17,366 nt of DNA, taken from contig MFWN01000019.1 in assembly GCA_001786395.1 (NCBI GenBank), positions 1 through 17,366 of the forward strand. Reading direction: 5' to 3'. The position numbers and the translations under genes were made by a program. Origin of the DNA: Candidatus Pacearchaeota archaeon RBG_13_36_9. Lineage in GTDB: Archaea; Nanobdellota; Nanobdellia; Pacearchaeales; GW2011-AR1. Position 1 is the first letter of the stretch. Each line of letters begins with the position of its first letter. This document shows, in pieces, positions 11,576 through 17,366 of this stretch. The notes under the pieces were generated by a model that saw only the letters and a program-made list of their open reading frames with translations, had not been told where the DNA came from and did not search any database.

Positions 11576-13660
11576 GGGTATTTTTACAATCTGGCTGTTC
11601 CCTGCCTTATCGATGACAGCTATTGTCATGTTAACTTTGCTTCCAATAAACCTGATTTTTTTCTCGCAAATTCCTTCAGTTAATCTTGAGCATGCAGTTC
11701 TCCATCTGGCCCTTGTATCATTATTGTCATAATATTCCACCTTATCTAAATTAATTTCAGTTATGTTTATCTTAAAATAAGCATAGCTTCCATCTGTTCT
11801 TTCCAGCATATTTTTAAGGTTGTTTATTTTAGGGGCAGTGGTATCAACTTTAATTTTTACTGGCCTGGATTCTGTTGTATGTTTGGCAATGTCACTAATA
11901 TTTACAGAGTACTCGATTTCTTTTCCGTCATGAGCTTTTAAATTAACGCTGAACCAGCACTCCTGGTCCTTGCCTGATTTGTTGCAGCTCCGGATAATGA
12001 CTGTAGGATTATAAGTAACTAAAACCTCTTTTAAGTTTTCTTCTGTATATCTAAGATAAAAATTAGAGCCGTTTGTAAAAGAGTTCTTCTTTGGAAGCAT
12101 CCTGGATATTTTTGGAGGAGTTGAGTCAACAATAAAAGACACCTGCTTGCTTTCAGCAGTTGTTCCATTATCCATGGAACTTATATTAAGGTTGTACTTT
12201 CCATCTTTAAATGTGTAATTCTTGTTGTAAGAGCTGCACTCCCTGCAGAGCCTTGTCTCTTTTTCTCTCCCTCTCTCTTCAAAATAGGAAAATCCCAGCT
12301 CATCCATCTCATATCCTAAGATTATGTCAAAAAGGATTTTGTTTTGAGAATAAACAGACTTATTCACTGGAGAAATAAGCTTGAAAAGGATGCATTCAGG
12401 GTCTTTAAAATCCTTAAGTCCGTCACAATCATTATCAAGAGTATCAGTGCAGTTTTCTTTTGAAGGAGTTCCTGCAGTTGCGCTGCATTTGGCAGACAAT
12501 TTATCAGTAGAGCATACATAACTCCCCTCTTTGAAGCATGCTCCTGTTCCAGCAGAGCAGTTCTTTCCTAAGTTTGAAAAATCCTCGTCTGTCCTATTGT
12601 CGCAATCGTTATCCTTGCCGTCACATATTTCTTTTTTAGGAACAACAGCAGTGCAGTTTCCCCATCTCCCCCAGGTGCAGTTGCTGTTGCAGATTCTTGT
12701 TTCTTTTCCTTTTTTGCACTCCCCGATATTGTTGCCGCAATCCCTCTGAAGCGAGTTTTTATCGCATTCCTCTGTAAGCCCTTCTTCATTTAATATATCT
12801 GTTTTTTCGTCTCCGCAAATCCCGTTTCTTAATTCTCCTGGATATTTTCCAAGATACGCATTGATAACTTCAGTGGGCGCATCCACGCTTGAATTTACTA
12901 AAGAATAAACAACCATAGAAACTAAGAAGTTCTTGCTGTTCCAGATATAATACTTGTCCTTGCCTTCCTGAACAAAATACATGTTGGACTTGTTGATAAC
13001 GATAATCGAGTAATTATCCTCTATGTTAAGCACTACCTCATTACTGATAAAATCTGAAACAGAACTGGCATCATCAAAAACAAGAAATTGAACAAAGGTG
13101 CTTGCGCTGTTTTTTTTATAGACTGCACCATAAACCTGAAGAAGCCCATTATCATTGCCCTCCCAGGATAATTCTGCTCCCCTATATTCATAGCTTCCAA
13201 TGCCTTCTCTTAAAAGATACCTATCTAAATATTCTGTGTTGTTAATCCAAAACCAGGTGTCATTGTATTCAGTGCTTAGAGAATCTGTGCACTCGAAATC
13301 TATTTCATAAGGTTCGCCTTCCATGTTGTCTGCTAGATTATATATGTAATCCCAATGGTATGTTCCATTTTCGTACATTCCGCTAATAGAAGAGCTAAAA
13401 TCATAGGTGCAGTTTGCAATTTTGTTTGTATAAACTGCAATCTGCAGGAAATCTGTAACATAATAATATCCCGGAAGCGGCCAGATTACATCCACTTTTA
13501 ATCCTCCGTCTGCCAGCTGAGAATACAGGCTCTGAGACTCAGAAGTTTCAAAATCCGCCTTTTCCACCATGAATTTTGGAGAATTTTCATACAAAAAAGC
13601 AGATGCTAAAGGAAATAAAAAAACAAGCAACAAAATACCGATTATCTTTTCCCTTTTCAT
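11573..13660 (-). CDS. Secreted MopE-like / Ig-like domain protein (695 aa)
   Basis: An N-terminal signal peptide (basic start, then GILLLVFLFPLASA) is followed by an Asn/Tyr-rich extracellular region to about residue 275. A Cys-rich part (about 280-425) contains EICDGKDNDCDNRTDED and NCTDTLDNDCDGLKD, typical of the MopE-like putative metal-binding motif, where the Asp and Cys residues are conserved. Two Ig-like modules follow, each opened by a DSTPPKI/DTTAPKI signature (about 512 and 606). No C-terminal anchor is seen. Many N-x-S/T sequons suit a surface glycoprotein. I chose the ATG at 13660 and not the TTG at 13666 because the TATA element is 21 nt before it. An IS200-type element lies just upstream. 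Confidence 0.82.
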   Translation of the reverse strand: MKREKIIGILLLVFLFPLASAFLYENSPKFMVEKADFETSESQSLYSQLADGGLKVDVIWPLPGYYYVTDFLQIAVYTNKIANCTYDFSSSISGMYENGTYHWDYIYNLADNMEGEPYEIDFECTDSLSTEYNDTWFWINNTEYLDRYLLREGIGSYEYRGAELSWEGNDNGLLQVYGAVYKKNSASTFVQFLVFDDASSVSDFISNEVVLNIEDNYSIIVINKSNMYFVQEGKDKYYIWNSKNFLVSMVVYSLVNSSVDAPTEVINAYLGKYPGELRNGICGDEKTDILNEEGLTEECDKNSLQRDCGNNIGECKKGKETRICNSNCTWGRWGNCTAVVPKKEICDGKDNDCDNRTDEDFSNLGKNCSAGTGACFKEGSYVCSTDKLSAKCSATAGTPSKENCTDTLDNDCDGLKDFKDPECILFKLISPVNKSVYSQNKILFDIILGYEMDELGFSYFEERGREKETRLCRECSSYNKNYTFKDGKYNLNISSMDNGTTAESKQVSFIVDSTPPKISRMLPKKNSFTNGSNFYLRYTEENLKEVLVTYNPTVIIRSCNKSGKDQECWFSVNLKAHDGKEIEYSVNISDIAKHTTESRPVKIKVDTTAPKINNLKNMLERTDGSYAYFKINITEINLDKVEYYDNNDTRARWRTACSRLTEGICEKKIRFIGSKVNMTIAVIDKAGNSQIVKIP

Positions 13661-13681
13661 CCTCAATTAAGGCTTATTTTT

Positions 13682-13689
13682 TATTTAAA
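13682..13689 (-). promoter_or_regulatory. TATA element of the secreted-protein gene
   Basis: Minus-strand TTTAAATA, 21 nt before the ATG at 13660. The transposon begins a few tens of bases upstream and leaves this promoter intact. Confidence 0.55.
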
Positions 13690-13724
13690 TCTATCTTACC
13701 ACTTTAAATTGATTAATCGTTATA

Positions 13725-13745
13725 CCCCGTGCTCTTGGCACGGGG
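13725..13745 (+). repeat. Left-end hairpin of the IS200-type element
   Basis: CCCCGTGC, loop TCTTG, GCACGGGG: a perfect 8-bp stem, the sort of subterminal hairpin that TnpA binds and uses to place cleavage. Confidence 0.8.
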
Positions 13746-13772
13746 TGAAAGCAAAAAACTATTAAAACGAAA

Positions 13773-14228
13773 ATGCTTAGTTTTCTTATGGAAAATGAAC
13801 TCTCCAAATCTTATCACAAGGTTTTTAGGATAAAATATCATTTCGTATTCTGCATTAAATACAGAAAAGACTTATTTCTTGATGAGCGGTATAGCCGATT
13901 TATAATTGAAACTTGCAAGGGTTTTGAGCAGAGATACTCAATGAAGTTTGAAACAATCGGTTTTGATGAAGATCATGTCCACTTTATGCTTCAATCTGTA
14001 CCTAAATATGCCCCCTCACAGATTTTTAGATTAGTAAAAAGTATTACTGCTATGAAACTATTTGAAAATTATCCCGATCTAAAGAAGGAATTGTGGGGTG
14101 GAGAATTCTGGAGCGATGGCGGTTATGTGGCAACAGTTGGGGAAGGAATAAATGCAGATATAATAAGAGAATATATCAGAAAGCAGGGAAGAAAGGCAGA
14201 ACAGCTTAAACTATTTGATTTCACCTAG
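13773..14228 (+). CDS. tnpA: IS200/IS605-family transposase TnpA (Y1 HUH)
   Basis: A 151-residue protein of the usual TnpA size. The HUH motif is DEDHVHFML (H68 and H70), the catalytic tyrosine is Y134 in IIREYIRKQ with the following Q138, and the family signature WSDGGYVATVG precedes it. TnpA works as a dimer on single-stranded DNA, cutting at sites recognised through the end hairpins. All key residues are present, so it is probably active. The first Met is at 13773; a second at 13788 (MENELSKSYH) is an equally good start. It is read opposite to the surrounding genes, and no tnpB accompanies it. Confidence 0.92.
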   Translation: MLSFLMENELSKSYHKVFRIKYHFVFCIKYRKDLFLDERYSRFIIETCKGFEQRYSMKFETIGFDEDHVHFMLQSVPKYAPSQIFRLVKSITAMKLFENYPDLKKELWGGEFWSDGGYVATVGEGINADIIREYIRKQGRKAEQLKLFDFT

Positions 14229-14233
14229 GGATG

Positions 14234-14254
14234 CCCTGTGCTCTTGGCACAGGG
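14234..14254 (+). repeat. Right-end hairpin of the IS200-type element
   Basis: CCCTGTGC, loop TCTTG, GCACAGGG. It has the same loop as the left hairpin and one compensated pair change (C-G at the left, T-A here), which argues that the structure itself is maintained. Confidence 0.8.
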
Positions 14255-14334
14255 AGGTTCATAGAAATATCAAAATATATAATCTAGGTTGATAATGCTT
14301 AAAAATTAACATCAACTGATAAAATAAATTAAAA

Positions 14335-14619
14335 ATGACAGATAGATTAAAAAAGCTTAGGGAGATAAGTAGTGTAAGCAGTATAAGGAGATTAGGATTG
14401 GAGCAGTATACTACTCCTGTAATACTGAAGATTTATCTTGGAGGGAGGATTTCAATAGACGAGGATAGAGACCATGCCCTTAATTTGGCAAGAAGGAATC
14501 TTATGTCTGAGGGCATTTACCCAACGCATTTTATGGCTTCATCAGAGCATTTCAAAGAAGGACGTCATAGGATTTACTCTTTTGTTTTCTATGGTCCTCC
14601 AAAAAGAAAAAGAACTTAG
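14335..14619 (+). CDS. Unknown small protein (94 aa)
   Basis: Starts MTDRLKKLREISSVSSIRRL. It appears to have a helical start, a strand (PVILKIYLGGRISI), a helix (EDRDHALNLARRNLMSEG) and a final strand (HRIYSFVFYG) with a basic tail. No family recognised. A TTAAAAA element lies 29 nt before the ATG. The stop overlaps the convergent stop of the glycosyltransferase-nuclease gene by four bases. Confidence 0.6.
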   Translation: MTDRLKKLREISSVSSIRRLGLEQYTTPVILKIYLGGRISIDEDRDHALNLARRNLMSEGIYPTHFMASSEHFKEGRHRIYSFVFYGPPKRKRT

Positions 14620-16349
14620 CCTTCAATTTCATCGCATTTTTTAGTGTCATTTCCATACCTCCAAACTTCTGCATAGCCCCTGCTTACCATCTCTTTGTTT
14701 ACAAATAAGTCTCCAGTATAAACATATCTTAACAATCTTCCATAGGCATCTGTTTCAGAAACATCTTTCTCCAGCCTTACAATCCTGTTTAGAATTAGCT
14801 CTTCAACATAGGCTTTTGCCTCTTCTGCCCCCTCTTCCCCCTGCTCAGGCGCATCAATGCATATCAATCTTACAATCTCGCCCCCCTCCAGCTCAAAAGT
14901 GTCTCCATCAATTACCCTTGCAACTCTTGCCTCGTCTTCGTTCAGGCACTCAAATACTTTCAAGTCCCTGTTCTCATAAACAATTTCACAGCCTTCTGTG
15001 GCTTTTTCAAGAAATTCTTTCTGCTCTTCTTTTAGCTTGCTTGTTGAAAAATCGTCTGCCACAAGATAGTAGGGTTTTTCCGGAGCAGCTGATAAAATAG
15101 GAGCTCCAGAATAAACATCTACAGTTCTCCCATCAGAGGTGTTGTAAGATATCTGGTCCTTTCCCCTTCCATCCATTGAAAACCCTATTGCAAAGTCTGG
15201 CTTTTTAATGTACCACTCAAAACCCGAGGAAAAATAAGTTATTGCTGTATTTTCTTTTAATGCCTGCTGTATATTTTCTGGAATTTCTTTCAGGCTTATC
15301 TCAGGCGCAGAATAATCGTTGTAATTGTAGTCTATAGGAAGAATTAAATTGACATAAGTTTGAGGATAAATGAGATTGCTTGGAACAATTAAAACAAGGA
15401 AAATGGCAATCAGCATAAATTTTCCCAGTTTCTCGTATAAAAATGAAAAAAGAAGAGATGTATACAGAATAAGGGGAAACGCAAAGAAATAAGCATATCT
15501 TAATGCAAAAGTTTTCAGGGAAAAAATTCCGGCTAGCATCACAACTGAAGGCAGAACCATAAGAAGGGTCAGCCTTTTTTTCTTTAAAAATGCCCAGACA
15601 ACTCCCGGAATAAAAAGAATAAGAAGGTATCTCATGTTTCCTGTGAAGGAAAAGTACTGGGAAGCGTAATTGATTGTGGTTTCCTCTGAAGAGAGGCTTT
15701 TTGCAGGGATAAATTTTTTGATTAAATACATGCCCGGAATTATGGAAAAAAGCCTGTAGTATTTTTTATTGTAAACAATAATGTGGATTATAAAAAAAGG
15801 CGCTAAAACTAAGCCAGCTATCTGAGTGTCAAGGCAGAGTATAAAACTCACTGTTGCCAAATAAAGCCATTTGGGGTTTTCCTTGCTTTTATACAAAAAA
15901 TAGAGGGAAGAAAAAAACAATAGCTGGAATAACTGATAGAAACGCGCCTGCCTGGAATAAAAAACCTCCAGGTAAAAAACAGCTGTAAACAAGGCTGCAA
16001 TTAATCCTCCGCTTTTGGAATATTCCTTCCCTATAAAATAAGCCAGCATAACTGTTAATAATCCGAATATAACAGAAGGAAATCTTGCAAAAAAATCATT
16101 TTCCCCAAACAATAAAAAGAATGCCTGGACATAGTGGAAAAAATAAGCCCTGCCGTATAACAGGCCAGAATCAAAGACAGGCACCCCTTTCTCAAGAATC
16201 ATCTTTGCAGCCATCGAGGAAGTTGCCTCATCCACCCACAAGGGCGGCTTTCCCAGGCTGTAAACCCTCAGAAAAAATGCAAATAAAAGAATTAATATTA
16301 AGCCATAAAGCCCGTAATTTTTCTTGATGCTTTTAATAACTTTATTCAT
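14616..16349 (-). CDS. GT-C glycosyltransferase fused to a staphylococcal-nuclease domain
   Basis: Residues 1 to about 340 form a PMT/ArnT-like integral membrane glycosyltransferase: a first membrane segment (about 13-31), the acidic catalytic loop motif PPLWVDEATS (D40-E41), and roughly nine more segments. Such enzymes move a sugar from a polyprenyl-phosphate donor to a protein or lipid on the outer face of the membrane. Residues about 340-472 are soluble and probably extracytoplasmic. Residues 473-577 form a staphylococcal-nuclease (thermonuclease) domain: ARVIDGDTFEL, VRLICIDAPEQ and YGRLLRYVY, with the catalytic-type R494, E502 and R538 and the Asp residues D483 and D499. If the tail is outside, the nuclease would act on environmental DNA or RNA. 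The frame is unbroken across the join. The TATA element (16371-16378) is 21 nt before the ATG. Confidence 0.88.
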   Translation of the reverse strand: MNKVIKSIKKNYGLYGLILILLFAFFLRVYSLGKPPLWVDEATSSMAAKMILEKGVPVFDSGLLYGRAYFFHYVQAFFLLFGENDFFARFPSVIFGLLTVMLAYFIGKEYSKSGGLIAALFTAVFYLEVFYSRQARFYQLFQLLFFSSLYFLYKSKENPKWLYLATVSFILCLDTQIAGLVLAPFFIIHIIVYNKKYYRLFSIIPGMYLIKKFIPAKSLSSEETTINYASQYFSFTGNMRYLLILFIPGVVWAFLKKKRLTLLMVLPSVVMLAGIFSLKTFALRYAYFFAFPLILYTSLLFSFLYEKLGKFMLIAIFLVLIVPSNLIYPQTYVNLILPIDYNYNDYSAPEISLKEIPENIQQALKENTAITYFSSGFEWYIKKPDFAIGFSMDGRGKDQISYNTSDGRTVDVYSGAPILSAAPEKPYYLVADDFSTSKLKEEQKEFLEKATEGCEIVYENRDLKVFECLNEDEARVARVIDGDTFELEGGEIVRLICIDAPEQGEEGAEEAKAYVEELILNRIVRLEKDVSETDAYGRLLRYVYTGDLFVNKEMVSRGYAEVWRYGNDTKKCDEIEG

Positions 16350-16370
16350 GCAACAAAGAAGTTTTGTTTC

Positions 16371-16378
16371 TTTTAAAA
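16371..16378 (-). promoter_or_regulatory. TATA element of the glycosyltransferase-nuclease gene
   Basis: Minus-strand TTTTAAAA, 21 nt before the ATG at 16349, squeezed into the 30-bp gap after the upstream stop codon. Confidence 0.55.
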
Positions 16379-16379
16379 C

Positions 16380-16733
16380 TTATCTTGCTCTTTCTCCGGT
16401 CATTCCCATGATACTTTCCTGAGATTTATGGCTTATCTGGGTTAAAGAATCTTCAAGGCAGTAGTTTTCATGAGCCTCTGACAGCGCGTCTGCCTGCTCT
16501 ATAATTTCACCCAGTATTTTGCATCTCTCTGAGATTAATTCCTTAAAATAATCTGCATGTTCTGGAGCTTTTTTTCTTATTTCCACGTAAGTTTCTCCAA
16601 TCTCTTTAAGTCCAATTAATCCAACTAGAGAAGGATGTTTTCTCAGCACTTTACATGCTTCATAAACCCTCCTTTTTTCTAAGCATGCTCTGAATTCCAC
16701 ATATGCATTTATGCTTTCTAATTCAGGTTCCAT
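16380..16733 (-). CDS. Unknown helical protein (117 aa)
   Basis: Starts MEPELESINAYVEFRACLEK. Entirely helical, soluble and charged, with three Cys in separate helices (RACLEKRRVYEACK, SERCKILGE). No family recognised. The TATA element at 16755-16762 is 21 nt before the ATG. It is transcribed separately from the glycosyltransferase gene, which has its own promoter. Confidence 0.65.
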   Translation of the reverse strand: MEPELESINAYVEFRACLEKRRVYEACKVLRKHPSLVGLIGLKEIGETYVEIRKKAPEHADYFKELISERCKILGEIIEQADALSEAHENYCLEDSLTQISHKSQESIMGMTGERAR

Positions 16734-16754
16734 GTGAAGATTATTTTTAATGTG

Positions 16755-16762
16755 TATTTAAA
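16755..16762 (-). promoter_or_regulatory. TATA element of the 117-aa gene
   Basis: Minus-strand TTTAAATA, 21 nt before the ATG at 16733. Confidence 0.5.
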
Positions 16763-16776
16763 TGCAGCGTTTTAAT

Positions 16777-17283
16777 TTATTCCTGTTTTTCAGCAGGCTC
16801 AACTGGCTCTCTTGAGCACATGAAATTATAAGCAGGAGGGAGCTTCTTCACTCTTCTAAGCACAAAAGCTTTTACTCTTTCTTTTGATTTGCACAATAAG
16901 GCAGATTTTGTAAAAAATTCAGCTCCTTTATCTTCTCTGACATTAATTTGAGCATCTTTTTTCAAGTCAAGCTCCCCAAAACAGCCCTCCTTTGCCAATT
17001 CTACAATAATTTCTCTCACAAGAATAGAATAAATAAACTCATTTCCAACCAAACGATTGGAAATATCAGAAAGATATCTTTGGACTATACGCTCTTTTTG
17101 ATAGTTGTGATAAACATTTCCTAAAGAACAGACAGCATCAACAACCTCAGAACGCGTAATTACTTTTTCTTCTGATTCATCTATGGACTCACTGACAGCT
17201 TTTGCAATTCCAGCCCTGGTTTCTTCTGAAACTTCTCCGGACAAATTAATGCTGTAGCCTTTTAGTTTTTCTGAAAGTGACAT
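16777..17283 (-). CDS. Unknown helical protein (168 aa)
   Basis: Starts MSLSEKLKGYSINLSGEVSE. It is mainly helical with an acidic N-terminal half and a basic region near the end (SKERVKAFVLRRVKKLPPAY). Three Cys are spread through the second half. No family recognised. The ATG is 52 nt from a TATA-like element (17336-17343) that resembles the shared promoter (AACATAAATCTTTAAAAA), so the transcript probably carries a leader of about 30 nt, which includes AGAGTTCTGATAG and a possible weak ribosome site AGGAT. Confidence 0.65.
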   Translation of the reverse strand: MSLSEKLKGYSINLSGEVSEETRAGIAKAVSESIDESEEKVITRSEVVDAVCSLGNVYHNYQKERIVQRYLSDISNRLVGNEFIYSILVREIIVELAKEGCFGELDLKKDAQINVREDKGAEFFTKSALLCKSKERVKAFVLRRVKKLPPAYNFMCSREPVEPAEKQE

Positions 17284-17335
17284 TTTAATCCTATCAGAAC
17301 TCTTTTCCCAGGGCTGTTTTACTAGTTTTTCTTTG

Positions 17336-17353
17336 TTTTTAAAGATTTATGTT
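17336..17353 (-). promoter_or_regulatory. Promoter-like element at the right edge
   Basis: Minus-strand AACATAAATCTTTAAAAA, a shorter match to the shared promoter motif. It lies 52 nt before the ATG at 17283. Confidence 0.4.
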
Positions 17354-17366
17354 CTAAAGTATAAAG

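Larger units (their letters stand above)
13712..14266 (+). mobile_element. IS200-type element (tnpA only), approximate ends
   Basis: A single Y1 transposase gene lies between two subterminal hairpins that share stem pattern and loop (TCTTG). There is no tnpB. IS200/IS605 elements have no terminal inverted repeats and make no target duplication, so exact ends cannot be read from one copy; the limits given are approximate and include both hairpins. Confidence 0.75.

Noticed and set aside
12531..12789. Open frames on both strands within the Cys-rich part of the secreted protein
   Set aside because: They are out-of-frame readings of a region with a clear MopE-like motif in the main frame.
14816..15100. 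Pro/Leu/Gln-rich plus-strand frame opposite the nuclease domain
   Set aside because: It is the complement of well-conserved SNase and linker codons and shows no protein-like features.
1..17366. CRISPR array or toxin-antitoxin pair of known type
   Set aside because: No regularly spaced repeats were seen, and no adjacent pair matches a known toxin and antitoxin; the NYN gene and the RHH gene are in different operons.

Overview
The window looks archaeal, most likely an accessory region of a small-genome DPANN-type archaeon (Woesearchaeota/Pacearchaeota-like). The lineage is an inference from gene content and signals, because no ribosomal or other marker gene is present. The support is: at least ten genes have a T/A-rich TATA element 20-21 nt before the start codon and no Shine-Dalgarno sequence, as expected for leaderless archaeal transcripts; there is a single-gene IS200-type transposon; there is a GT-C (PMT/ArnT-like) membrane glycosyltransferase; there is a secreted protein with a MopE-like Cys/Asp region and Ig-like domains; and there are many short proteins I cannot assign. 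No tRNA, rRNA or CRISPR array was recognised.

Layout. Positions 52-706 hold two small unknown genes (minus), each with its own promoter. Positions 755-3470 hold a tightly packed minus-strand cluster: a single-pass membrane protein with a large ectodomain (1836-3470), a divergent CheY-like receiver domain (1456-1836) and two unknown proteins, with 1-nt overlaps or gaps. Just upstream is a NYN-domain nuclease (3482-4078), unusual here in having a perfect Shine-Dalgarno sequence and a structured 5' leader. A 36-bp perfect direct repeat flanks this leader-plus-NYN segment. Positions 4214-5477 hold three unknown small genes. Positions 5798-7367 hold a putative HExxH metallopeptidase and two unknown genes. 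Positions 7428-8078 (minus) and 8179-9299 (plus) form a divergent block: a two-pass membrane protein with a PH-like domain faces a three-gene operon of two small membrane proteins and a UBA-like/ribbon-helix-helix DNA-binding protein. Position 9312-10031 is a paralogue of the metallopeptidase. Positions 10131-11512 hold unknown and membrane proteins, 11573-13660 the secreted MopE/Ig-like protein, about 13.7-14.27 kb the IS200-type element, 14335-14619 an unknown plus-strand gene, 14616-16349 a GT-C glycosyltransferase fused to a C-terminal staphylococcal-nuclease domain, and 16380-17283 two helical unknown proteins.

How the genes may work together. Much of what can be recognised is membrane or surface biology: the glycosyltransferase/nuclease fusion, the MopE/Ig-like secreted protein, the anchored ectodomain protein and the small membrane proteins. 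The rest is likely regulatory or defensive: receiver-like protein, NYN RNase, RHH regulator and HExxH peptidases. The strongest leads are the paired HEDGH peptidase family, the glycosyltransferase-nuclease fusion, the NYN cassette with its leader RNA and flanking repeats, the ectodomain/receiver cluster without a kinase, and a 20-bp promoter shared by several unknown genes.
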